NCBI GenBank assembly: GCA_012839015.1
Contig: DUOF01000126.1
Span: 1 to 5,301 of the forward strand
Direction of reading: 5' to 3'
Length of the DNA: 5,301 nt
From: a bacterium
GTDB taxonomy: Bacteria > Bacillota_I > Bacilli_A > RFN20 > DUOF01
Shown: piece after piece, positions 1-5,301 of the stretch
Layout of the letters: each line of letters starts with the position of its first letter
Position numbering within the stretch: position 1 is the first letter of the stretch
The notes under the pieces: generated by a model
The model's database searches: none
The model's input: only the letters and a program-made list of their open reading frames with translations
What the model was told of the DNA's origin: nothing
Program-made: the position numbers and the translations under genes

Positions 1-1
1 T

Positions 2-595
2 AGGAAAACCGGAAAAATAGCGGTCTCCCTAAAAGATGATGACGAGTTGTTTGCGGTTAGAAAAACGCAGGGGAATGAAGACATCTTCATTGCTGCCTCA
101 AATGGAAAACTAGTAAGGTTTAATGAGGACAACATTAGGATAATGGGTAGGAATGCAGGAGGCGTTAAAGCTATGAATGTTGATGGTTCAGATGTTGTTG
201 GTGTTACTACTTCTCTAGATGGAGAGTATATCCTAGCTATAACAAATAAAGGGTACGGGAAGATATCACCTCTAAGTGAATATAGAGTTATGACTAACCG
301 CGGTGGTAAGGGAGTAAAAACTATTCGTGTCGGAGAGAAGAATGGAGAACTAGTTTCTATAAAAGGGGTTAACGGTGACGAGGATTTACTAGTAACTACT
401 GATAAAGGTATAGTTATTAGAATATCACTAGATCAGATAAACTCAACTAGTAGAAATACAATGGGAGTTAGAATTATTAAATTAGATAAGGATTCTATAG
501 TCGCTTCAGTCGCAGTAATTGACAAAGAAGAGGAAGAGGAATTAACAGAAGAAGTAACGGTAAAAGAACAAGAGGTAACCGAAACTGAATCATAA
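2..595 (+). CDS. gyrA: DNA gyrase subunit A, C-terminal part (5' end outside window)
   Basis: This is the end of the A subunit of DNA gyrase, the type II topoisomerase that introduces negative supercoils. The frame is open to the left edge, so 197 C-terminal residues are seen and the catalytic-tyrosine domain lies outside. The visible part is the DNA-wrapping beta-propeller domain: the blade start RKTGKIAVSLKDDDE, then repeats of the form 'I.I...G...R.......G....GV', for example GRNAGGVKAMNV, TNRGGKGVKTIRV and NTMGVRIIKL. It closes with an acidic tail rich in Glu after DKEEEEEL, as is common in GyrA. The TTG at 47 is an internal Leu codon, not a start. ParC has a related domain, but the serS neighbour and nearby parS sites favour GyrA. 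No intrinsic terminator follows the TAA stop before the serS promoter. Confidence 0.94.
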   Translation, partial: RKTGKIAVSLKDDDELFAVRKTQGNEDIFIAASNGKLVRFNEDNIRIMGRNAGGVKAMNVDGSDVVGVTTSLDGEYILAITNKGYGKISPLSEYRVMTNRGGKGVKTIRVGEKNGELVSIKGVNGDEDLLVTTDKGIVIRISLDQINSTSRNTMGVRIIKLDKDSIVASVAVIDKEEEEELTEEVTVKEQEVTETES

Positions 596-598
596 ATA

Positions 599-627
599 TT
601 GACATGAAGTTAATAATAAATTAAACT
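599..627 (+). promoter_or_regulatory. Sigma-A-type promoter for the serS operon leader
   Basis: A perfect -35 hexamer TTGACA (599-604) is followed after 17 bases by TAAACT (622-627), which matches 4 of 6 positions of the -10 consensus. Transcription would begin near 633-636, just before the first T-box helix at about 640. The -35 begins only 3 bases after the gyrA stop codon. Inferred from spacing and position; no start site has been mapped. Confidence 0.75.
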
Positions 628-642
628 AGTAAAAACATTGAA

Positions 643-725
643 GAAGACAAGTAGTTAATGAAAAACTTATTTAGAGAGTTTGTGGTTGGTGAAAACAAAT
701 TAAGTTTCATTAATGAATCTACTTC
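643..725 (+). promoter_or_regulatory. T-box Stem I with UCU (Ser) specifier codon
   Basis: The basal helix pairs GAAG (643-646) with CTTC (722-725). The specifier loop has ACAAGUAG (647-654) on the 5' side and UGAAUCUA (714-721) on the 3' side, holding UCU at 718-720 followed by the usual purine A721. Above it TTAATGAA (655-662) pairs with TTCATTAA (706-713). After a two-A bulge, ACTTA (665-669) pairs with TAAGT (701-705). UCU is a serine codon, read in bacteria mainly by tRNA-Ser(GGA), which would make a G-U wobble at the third position. Pairings were worked out by eye. Confidence 0.85.
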
Positions 726-777
726 CGAGTTGGCAAAAGCCCGGGGAGCCCCGTTATCAAAAATGAGTGAATTAAAA

Positions 778-793
778 TGTTCCACGTGAAACA
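778..793. other. parS site (ParB/Spo0J-binding centromere sequence), within T-box Stem III
   Basis: TGTTCCACGTGAAACA fits the published 16-bp B. subtilis parS consensus TGTTNCACGTGAAACA at every defined position. The dyad is imperfect at one pair (C782 against A789). ParB/Spo0J loads here as a CTP-dependent clamp, spreads, and recruits SMC for origin segregation. The same bases form the centre of an RNA hairpin: AAAATGTT (774-781) pairs with AACATTTT (790-797), in the Stem III position of the riboswitch. The site thus appears to serve DNA and RNA roles together. ParB binding is inferred from the motif only. Confidence 0.88.
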
Positions 794-805
794 TTTTGGT
801 TAATT

Positions 806-833
806 AGGGTGGTAACGCGGCATGGTCGTCCCT
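806..833 (+). promoter_or_regulatory. T-box antiterminator element
   Basis: AGGGTGGTAACGCGG (806-820) is the conserved T-box sequence. In the antiterminator fold AGGG (806-809) pairs with CCCT (830-833) and ACG (815-817) with CGT (827-829), leaving TGGT (810-813) in the bulge to pair with the free tRNA 3' end. The fourth bulge base is U, which would meet the G73 discriminator normal for bacterial tRNA-Ser as a G-U wobble. The 3' strand is shared with the terminator stem, so the two folds exclude each other. Confidence 0.88.
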
Positions 834-855
834 TGTATAAGGGCACGACCTTTTT
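824..855 (+). terminator. Regulated intrinsic terminator of the serS T-box
   Basis: GGTCGT (824-829) pairs with ACGACC (845-850) and CCCTT (830-834) with AAGGG (839-843), with C844 bulged and GTAT as loop. Five T residues follow (851-855). It competes with the antiterminator for bases 827-833. Because no terminator separates it from gyrA, it may also stop read-through transcripts arriving from gyrA. Confidence 0.93.
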
Positions 856-879
856 ATTTAAATAAAGGAGGATCTAATT

Positions 880-2166
880 ATGTTAGACATTAAATTAATC
901 AGGGAAGATGTAGAAGGTGTTATTGCAAAACTTAACACAAGGGGAGGAAACTATTCTTATTTGAAGGAAGTTATTGAACTTGATAAAGAGAGAAGGGAAC
1001 TTATCTTTAAGGGTGATGAAATCAAAAAAGAAAGAAACCAAAAATCAAAACAAATCGGTATTAAAAAAAGTAAGGGCGAAGATATAGAGGGGTTGCTAAA
1101 TGAGGTTTCTGGATATGGGGATAAGATAAGTGAACTAGATCTACAGGTAAAAGAAATAGATCATAAAATATTAGATATTCTAAATAATGTACCTAATATT
1201 CCACACGAAAGTGTGACAATTGGATTGGATGAAACTAACAACAGAGAAATAAAAAAAGTTGGTAAACCAAGAGATTTTCATTTCACTCCTAAGGGTCATC
1301 ATGAATTAGGTGTAGAACTAGACATTCTTGATTTTGAAAGAGCCAGCAAAATAACTGGAAGTAGATTTGTTGTATATAAGGGTTTGGGGGCCAGACTAGA
1401 GAGGGCACTGATAACTTTTATGATGGATTTACACAGTAATGAACATGGCTACAAAGAGGTCATACCTCCGTATATTGTAAACAAAGATAGTCTTTATGGA
1501 ACTGGCCAATTACCTAAATTCGAAAATGATTTGTTCAAGTTAAACGATACCCAAGACTGGTATCTAAACCCAACAGCAGAAGTGCCAACAATAAACATGT
1601 ATAGAGATGAAATACTAGACTTAGAAAAACTACCTATAAAACATGTTGCCTATACAACAGCTTTTAGGTCTGAGGCAGGAAGTGCTGGTAGAGATACTAG
1701 AGGGATACTAAGACAACATCAATTCAATAAGGTTGAACTTATTAAATTAACTACACCGGAAGATTCTTATGATGAATTAGAAAAGATGTTACTTGACTCA
1801 GAGAAGGTATTAAAGTTATTACAACTACCGTATCGCGTAGTTTCACTTTGTACTGGTGATTTGGGATTTGGTGCTAATTTGACATACGATATAGAAGTAT
1901 GGGTACCTTCACAAAACACCTACAGGGAGATAGGATCGATTAGTAACTGTGAGGATTTCCAATCAAGGAGAGCTAACATAAAATTTAAAAGGGATAAAGA
2001 TAGCCCCACCGAATTAGTCCATACTTTAAACGGATCTGGATTGGCAGTGGGAAGGACTTTTTTAGCCATAATAGAAAACTACCAAAACGAGGATGGAACT
2101 ATTGATATACCAAAAGTACTAGTTCCTTATATGGGTAATATAGATAAAATTAAAAAGGAGTCTTAG
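880..2166 (+). CDS. serS: Seryl-tRNA synthetase
   Basis: Cytoplasmic class IIa aminoacyl-tRNA synthetase that attaches serine to tRNA-Ser using ATP; it also charges tRNA-Sec where present. The 428 residues match the usual bacterial length. Residues 1-110 are the tRNA-binding N-terminal domain, with a Lys/Glu-rich helical coiled-coil arm at about 30-100. The catalytic core carries motif 1 around GSRFVVYKGLGARLERAL (160-177), the serine-pocket TAEVP (232-236), motif 2 with FRSEAGSAGRDTRGILRQHQ (262-281) and motif 3 NGSGLAVGR (384-392). The start is fixed by AAAGGAGG (864-871), 8 bases before ATG, and by the usual family N-terminus MLDIKLIRED. It is first gene of the operon, controlled by the T-box leader, with tgt starting 1 base after its stop. 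No key residue appears lost. Confidence 0.98.
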   Translation: MLDIKLIREDVEGVIAKLNTRGGNYSYLKEVIELDKERRELIFKGDEIKKERNQKSKQIGIKKSKGEDIEGLLNEVSGYGDKISELDLQVKEIDHKILDILNNVPNIPHESVTIGLDETNNREIKKVGKPRDFHFTPKGHHELGVELDILDFERASKITGSRFVVYKGLGARLERALITFMMDLHSNEHGYKEVIPPYIVNKDSLYGTGQLPKFENDLFKLNDTQDWYLNPTAEVPTINMYRDEILDLEKLPIKHVAYTTAFRSEAGSAGRDTRGILRQHQFNKVELIKLTTPEDSYDELEKMLLDSEKVLKLLQLPYRVVSLCTGDLGFGANLTYDIEVWVPSQNTYREIGSISNCEDFQSRRANIKFKRDKDSPTELVHTLNGSGLAVGRTFLAIIENYQNEDGTIDIPKVLVPYMGNIDKIKKES

Positions 2167-2167
2167 T

Positions 2168-3301
2168 ATGGATTTAAGATTAGAAGTAAAACATATTTGT
2201 AAACAGACGGGAGCCCGTTATGGCATTTTACATACCCCTCACGGACAAGTAGAGGTACCTATGTTTATGCCTGTAGGAACACTAGCTACAGTTAAATATA
2301 TCTCTCCTGAGGAATTAGAAGATATTAATTCAGGGGTGATTTTATCTAATACATACCACCTTTGGTTGAGACCTGGAGAAGATGTCGTGGAAAATGCTGG
2401 GGGACTTCATAAATTCATGAATTATAAAGGACCAATTTTAACTGACTCTGGAGGTTTTCAAGTTTTTTCATTGAGTGAAAACAGGAAAATAGAGGAAGAG
2501 GGTGTTACTTTCAAATCACATCTAGATGGTTCTAAATTATTTTTGTCTCCAGAAAAATCAATAGAAATTCAAAACAAGTTAGGTGCGGATATCATTATGA
2601 GTTTTGATGAATGTCCACCATATCCTGTGACACATGAATATATGAAAAACAGTGTTGAGAGAACTCTAAGGTGGGCAGCCCGTGGAAAAGCAAATCATAA
2701 AAATAAAAATCAAGCTCTATTTGGAATAGTCCAAGGGGGGGAGTTTCAAGATCTAAGGAAAATCTCTGCTGAGGAAACTGTTAAGATAGGGTTCGACGGA
2801 TATGCTATCGGTGGGACTAGTGTAGGGGAAGATAAAGAAACAATGTATAAAATGATAGATTATTGTATAGATTATCTACCAAAAGATAAGCCCAGGTACT
2901 TAATGGGAGTGGGATCATATGACTCAATTATTGAAGGTGTTGTACGTGGGATTGATATGTTTGACTGCGTTCTACCAACAAGGATCGCAAGACACGGTGC
3001 ACTTATGACTAGTGAGGGAAGACTCAACATTAGAGATAAAAAGAATGAATATGACCTTAGACCCATCGATGAGGGGTGCGATTGTTATACTTGCAAAAAT
3101 TATTCAAGAAGTTATTTAAGACATCTTTATAGATGTAAAGAAGGATTAGGACAAAGATTATTATCAATTCACAACTTAAGATTTCTAATTAGACTAATGG
3201 AAGAAATAAGAATTGCGATCAAGGAAGATAGACTGGGTGACTTTAAAGAAGACTTTTTTGAAAGGTATGGATTAAATGAAAAAAATCCAAAGGGTTTTTA
3301 A
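2168..3301 (+). CDS. tgt: tRNA-guanine transglycosylase (queuosine insertion)
   Basis: Bacterial Tgt swaps guanine-34 for preQ1 in tRNAs with GUN anticodons (Asp, Asn, His, Tyr), the step that places the queuosine precursor in tRNA. The 377 residues fit the family's TIM-barrel length. Visible motifs are TDSGGFQ with the general acid/base Asp93, SFDECPPYP (145-153), GIVQGG (186-191), YAIGG (212-216) and DMFDCVLPTR with the likely nucleophile Asp266. The zinc site is Cys304, Cys306 and Cys309 (CDCYTC) with His335 (SIHN). The nucleophile and base assignments are by homology to E. coli and Zymomonas Tgt. AGGAG (2156-2160), inside the end of serS and 7 bases before ATG, supports this start and coupling to serS. 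In B. subtilis tgt follows queA near ruvAB; here it precedes queA behind serS. Confidence 0.98.
   Translation: MDLRLEVKHICKQTGARYGILHTPHGQVEVPMFMPVGTLATVKYISPEELEDINSGVILSNTYHLWLRPGEDVVENAGGLHKFMNYKGPILTDSGGFQVFSLSENRKIEEEGVTFKSHLDGSKLFLSPEKSIEIQNKLGADIIMSFDECPPYPVTHEYMKNSVERTLRWAARGKANHKNKNQALFGIVQGGEFQDLRKISAEETVKIGFDGYAIGGTSVGEDKETMYKMIDYCIDYLPKDKPRYLMGVGSYDSIIEGVVRGIDMFDCVLPTRIARHGALMTSEGRLNIRDKKNEYDLRPIDEGCDCYTCKNYSRSYLRHLYRCKEGLGQRLLSIHNLRFLIRLMEEIRIAIKEDRLGDFKEDFFERYGLNEKNPKGF
3289..3294 (+). promoter_or_regulatory. Weak ribosome binding site of queA inside tgt
   Basis: AAAGGG lies 7 bases before the queA ATG, within the last codons of tgt. It is a poorer Shine-Dalgarno match than those of serS and tgt. 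The tgt stop and queA start abut as TAA-ATG, so translation of queA probably relies partly on ribosomes finishing tgt. Confidence 0.55.
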
Positions 3302-4324
3302 ATGAGAACTAGTGATTTTGATTTTGTTTTACCAAAAGGGTTAATTGCACAAGAACCTCTGAAGAAACGTTTTGCATCAAAAATGATGGTGCTTGATAGG
3401 AAAAATAAAACTATAGAGCATAAACATTTTTATAATATAATTGATTACTTGCAGGAGGGGGATGTATTAGTAAGAAATAATACAAAAGTGATCCCAGCAA
3501 GAATTTTTGGCACAAAAGAAGAAACAGGAGCACACGTCGAGGTCTTGTTGTTAAAACAAATCCAGGATGAAAAATGGGAGTGCTTGACTGGTAATGCAAG
3601 AGTTATAAAATTAGGAACGGAAATAACCTTCAGTGATACCCTAAAAGGGACATGTGTCGAGGTTAAAGAAGAGGGTATTAGGATAATCAAGTTTGAAAGT
3701 GACGGGGTATTCTTAGAAGAATTATCAAAGATAGGTGAAATGCCCCTGCCACCATATATAAAAAAGAAACTTGCTAACGATGAAAATTATCAAACAGTCT
3801 ATGCCAAATATAACGGTAGTTCAGCTGCTCCTACTGCAGGACTTCACTTTAATGATGAACTTATAGAGCAGATTAAAAATAAAGGTATTACAATAGTAGA
3901 TGTTACCCTTCACATAGGACTTGGAACTTTCAAACCAGTAAAAGTTGATGATGTAAAAAAACACAAAATGCATACCGAAGAGTTTATAATGAATGAAGAA
4001 ACAGCAAGAATCTTAAACACCGCTAAGGAAGAGGGAAGAAGGATTATAGCTGTTGGTACTACCTCAACAAGGGTTTTAGAAACAGTTATGAATAAGTACA
4101 ATAAATTTATTGCTACTCATGAGGAGAGCGATATATTTATTTATCCTGGTTATAAATTTAAAGCTATAGATTGTTTAATAACCAATTTCCATTTACCAAA
4201 GTCTACCCTACTTATGTTAATAAGTGCATTCGCGGGAAAAGAATATATATTAGATTCGTATAACGAGGCGGTTAAGGAAAAGTATCGTTTCTTCTCGTTT
4301 GGCGACTCAATGTTTATTAAGTAG
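3302..4324 (+). CDS. queA: S-adenosylmethionine:tRNA ribosyltransferase-isomerase
   Basis: QueA transfers and isomerises the ribosyl part of S-adenosylmethionine onto preQ1-34 in tRNA, giving epoxyqueuosine; it acts straight after Tgt. The 340 residues are the normal length. Family hallmarks run the whole way: LPKGLIAQEPL (10-20), NNTKVIPARIFG (59-70), GEMPLPPYIK (145-154), YQTVYAK (163-169), GSSAAPTAGLHF (172-183), HIGLGTFKPV (204-213), HTEEF (224-228), AVGTTSTRVLE (250-260), LITNFHLPKSTLLMLISAF (292-310) and the C-terminal FFSFGDSMFI. The start follows directly on the tgt stop with no gap and matches the family N-terminus (M-T-SDFD). No missing region or frameshift is seen. Queuosine-pathway neighbours on both sides support the call. 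Confidence 0.98.
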   Translation: MRTSDFDFVLPKGLIAQEPLKKRFASKMMVLDRKNKTIEHKHFYNIIDYLQEGDVLVRNNTKVIPARIFGTKEETGAHVEVLLLKQIQDEKWECLTGNARVIKLGTEITFSDTLKGTCVEVKEEGIRIIKFESDGVFLEELSKIGEMPLPPYIKKKLANDENYQTVYAKYNGSSAAPTAGLHFNDELIEQIKNKGITIVDVTLHIGLGTFKPVKVDDVKKHKMHTEEFIMNEETARILNTAKEEGRRIIAVGTTSTRVLETVMNKYNKFIATHEESDIFIYPGYKFKAIDCLITNFHLPKSTLLMLISAFAGKEYILDSYNEAVKEKYRFFSFGDSMFIK

Positions 4325-4328
4325 GTGA
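4322..4328 (+). promoter_or_regulatory. Ribosome binding site of queH overlapping the queA stop
   Basis: TAGGTGA contains the queA stop TAG and a Shine-Dalgarno-like AGGTG (4323-4327), 4 bases before the queH ATG. The overlap favours queH translation by ribosomes terminating on queA. Confidence 0.55.
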
Positions 4329-4331
4329 ATT

Positions 4332-4949
4332 ATGAAACACACAAGTGAACAACTATTTAAAAAAGAGATGGAAAAGGTAAAAGGTTTAGAAAAGAAACCT
4401 ACCTTACTGCTCCATTCTTGCTGTGGTCCATGTGGGACATATCCGATAGATCTACTTAGTGATTATTTTGAATTAACAATCTTTTATAATAACTCAAATA
4501 TTTTTCCTTATGAAGAATATAATAAAAGGCTAGTAGAACTTAAAAAATATGTTGTTAAGATAAATGAATCTAAGAATAAAAATATCAAAATAATAGTGCC
4601 AGAATATGAGAACGAAAGATTCAATAAAATATTATCTTCTAGAAAAGAAGATCCAGAGGGTGGAACAAGGTGTCATATTTGTTACAGTCTCAGGTATGAA
4701 CAGTTAGCTAAATACGCTAAAGACAAATATGATTATATATGTTCTGCGATGACTATTTCACGTCATAAAAATGAAGAAGTAATAAATAAAATATTATCAG
4801 GTTATGCCAAAAAGAATAGTGTTAATTACTTATACTCAAACTTCAAAAAGAACAAGGGGTTGGAAATAGCCCAAAGGATAGCAAAAGAAAATAATATGTA
4901 CAAACAAGATTATTGTGGTTGTATATTTTCTTTGAATAATAAACGATAA
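4332..4949 (+). CDS. queH: Epoxyqueuosine reductase QueH
   Basis: QueH (formerly DUF208) reduces epoxyqueuosine in tRNA to queuosine, the last step of the pathway; it is the cobalamin-independent, non-homologous alternative to QueG. The 205 residues fit the family. The metal-binding cysteines are visible: HSCCGPC (Cys30, Cys31, Cys34), TRCHIC (Cys114, Cys117) and YCGC (Cys195, Cys197). Other family features are FYNNSNIFPYEEY (51-63), EGGTRC (109-114), the AMTISRHKN segment (139-147) and the ending DYCGCIFSL. In the family these ligands hold a 4Fe-4S cluster and a mononuclear iron; that is known of QueH, not shown here. It is the last gene of the operon, 7 bases after queA, and converges with the pseudouridine synthase gene. 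The Lys-rich N-terminal 20 residues precede the core fold. Confidence 0.95.
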   Translation: MKHTSEQLFKKEMEKVKGLEKKPTLLLHSCCGPCGTYPIDLLSDYFELTIFYNNSNIFPYEEYNKRLVELKKYVVKINESKNKNIKIIVPEYENERFNKILSSRKEDPEGGTRCHICYSLRYEQLAKYAKDKYDYICSAMTISRHKNEEVINKILSGYAKKNSVNYLYSNFKKNKGLEIAQRIAKENNMYKQDYCGCIFSLNNKR

Positions 4950-4971
4950 ATAAATATTTATATATTTATAA

Positions 4972-5301
4972 TTATGTTCCACGTGGAACATTTTTTAAAT
5001 TATGAACCTCTTCTTTGGTAAGAACACGGTATTGTCCCTCATAAAGACCCCTGGAGCTTATTCCAGCAAATTCTTCTCTGTGTAATTTTAATACCTTATA
5101 GCCAACAGATTCAAACATCTTCTTAACTTGTCTATTGAAGCCCTCTTGTAGAATAACTTCTACTATGGTTTTGTTCTTGTCCTTGTTATGTTTTTTTACT
5201 TTTAATCTACACGGACTAGTTTTTTTTCCATCAATAGTAACCCCTTTTTCTAAAATAAGTTTATATTCTTGTGTAAAGTTTCCTTCGACAGTAGCAATAT
5301 A
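4972..5301 (-). CDS. RsuA/RluB-family rRNA pseudouridine synthase, C-terminal part (5' end outside window)
   Basis: The minus-strand frame is open from the right edge to a TAA at 4972-4974, giving 109 C-terminal residues. Recognisable parts, counted from the first visible residue, are YIATVEG (1-7), EGFNRQVKKMF (53-63, the family's EGRNRQVRRMF motif), VLKLHREEFAGI (70-81), then GLYEGQYRVLTKEEV (85-99). These define the RsuA/RluB/RluE/RluF group, which converts specific rRNA uridines to pseudouridine. The catalytic-Asp motif (GRLD type) and the S4 domain would lie outside the window, so 16S versus 23S specificity cannot be decided; RluB-like is likely in this kind of host. A Lys/Asn-rich stretch KKHNKDKNK (36-44) looks like a loop expansion. 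The last residues, VPRGT, are encoded by the parS palindrome. Confidence 0.9.
   Translation of the reverse strand, partial: YIATVEGNFTQEYKLILEKGVTIDGKKTSPCRLKVKKHNKDKNKTIVEVILQEGFNRQVKKMFESVGYKVLKLHREEFAGISSRGLYEGQYRVLTKEEVHNLKNVPRGT
4974..4996 (+). terminator. Probable intrinsic terminator of the serS-queH operon, formed by parS
   Basis: ATGTTCC (4974-4980) pairs with GGAACAT (4985-4991) around an ACGT loop, followed by five T (4992-4996), 24 bases after the queH stop. The stem is short (7 bp, 3 GC pairs), so strength is uncertain. The minus strand lacks a T-run after the same hairpin, so it fits the plus-strand operon. Bases 4946-4975 immediately upstream are entirely A/T. No better terminator is seen after queH. 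Confidence 0.5.
4975..4990. other. parS site (perfect 16-bp palindrome)
   Basis: TGTTCCACGTGGAACA is a perfect inverted repeat with the CACGTG core of parS. It differs from the B. subtilis consensus only at one base, G for A at position 12, which restores symmetry, as in symmetric parS variants. It overlaps the last five sense codons of the convergent pseudouridine synthase gene and sits 4197 bp, centre to centre, from the first parS. Two such sites in 5.3 kb is far above chance for a 16-mer, which supports real ParB sites near the origin. Confidence 0.88.

Larger units (their letters stand above)
640..855 (+). promoter_or_regulatory. Serine-responsive T-box riboswitch leader of serS
   Basis: A full T-box leader: Stem I, a Stem II/pseudoknot region, a Stem III hairpin, an antiterminator and a terminator, ending 24 bases before serS. 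T-box leaders bind a cognate tRNA through a specifier codon in Stem I and test its 3' end at the antiterminator; uncharged tRNA allows read-through. Visible landmarks are the loop-E strand AGUA (650-653), the AGAGAG element (673-678), the distal arm TTTGT/ACAAA (679-683 with 695-699), a GC-rich hairpin CGGG/CCCG (742-745 with 750-753), a hairpin at 774-797, and the T-box motif AGGGTGGTAACGCGG (806-820). The serine assignment rests on the UCU specifier and the downstream serS. It should control serS and, by read-through, tgt, queA and queH. Confidence 0.95.

Noticed and set aside
47..595. A separate 182-residue gene starting at TTG 47
   Set aside because: The frame is open to the left edge and the codons before it read as GyrA (RKTGKIAVSLKDDDE), so the TTG is an internal Leu codon.
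1202..1215. Hairpin CACAC-GAAA-GTGTG within serS
   Set aside because: A 5-bp GNRA-like hairpin inside coding sequence with no T-run or conserved context; likely chance.
2102..2132. Possible internal promoter TTGATA / TTATAT at the end of serS
   Set aside because: The spacer is 19 bases and neither hexamer is a full match; AT-rich coding sequence gives such pairs often, so it is not strong enough to list.
2872..3066. Minus-strand frame of 64 codons inside tgt
   Set aside because: It lies opposite highly conserved tgt motifs, has no family resemblance and is a shadow of the real gene.
3411..4101. Three minus-strand frames of 62-81 codons inside queA
   Set aside because: They overlap each other or queA's conserved core, show no recognisable domain, and their Leu/Phe/Ser-rich content is typical of antisense shadows in AT-rich genes.
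4946..4975. Thirty-base all-A/T tract as an origin unwinding element
   Set aside because: No DnaA boxes were seen near it; it fits an AT-rich gap between convergent genes before a terminator.
1..5301. CRISPR arrays, insertion sequences, tRNA or rRNA genes
   Set aside because: No direct repeat array, transposase, terminal inverted repeats, cloverleaf or rRNA sequence was seen on either strand.

Overview
The window reads as an origin-proximal piece of a low-GC Bacillota (Clostridia-like) chromosome. The reasons are AT-rich codon use, strong AGGAGG-type ribosome binding sites, a T-box riboswitch, the gyrA-serS neighbourhood, and two sites matching the Bacillus/Clostridium-type ParB-binding sequence parS. 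I cannot name a genus from sequence alone.

Layout, left to right. (1) 2-595, plus strand: the last 197 residues of DNA gyrase subunit A, entering from the left edge. (2) 596-879: a leader with a sigma-A-type promoter starting 3 bases after the gyrA stop, then a complete serine T-box riboswitch with specifier codon UCU and a terminator/antiterminator switch. A 16-bp parS sequence lies inside what folds as the Stem III hairpin of this leader. (3) 880-4949, plus strand: serS, tgt, queA and queH, with intergenic gaps of 1, 0 and 7 bases and no internal terminator, so very probably one transcript. (4) 4950-4996: an all-A/T tract, then a perfect 16-bp parS palindrome that also resembles an intrinsic terminator. 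(5) 4972-5301, minus strand: the C-terminal 109 residues of an RsuA/RluB-family pseudouridine synthase, convergent with the operon; its last codons lie within parS.

How the parts work together. serS charges tRNA-Ser, and its leader should read uncharged tRNA-Ser and relieve termination when serine is short. The three downstream genes are consecutive tRNA queuosine steps: Tgt inserts preQ1 at position 34, QueA builds epoxyqueuosine, and QueH reduces it to queuosine. Unless there is an internal promoter, tRNA wobble modification is therefore controlled together with serine supply. The most striking feature is that both centromere-like parS sites sit inside functional RNA or coding sequence: one in a riboswitch stem, the other in a gene 3' end plus terminator. 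The proteins themselves belong to known families; I see no previously undescribed protein system.
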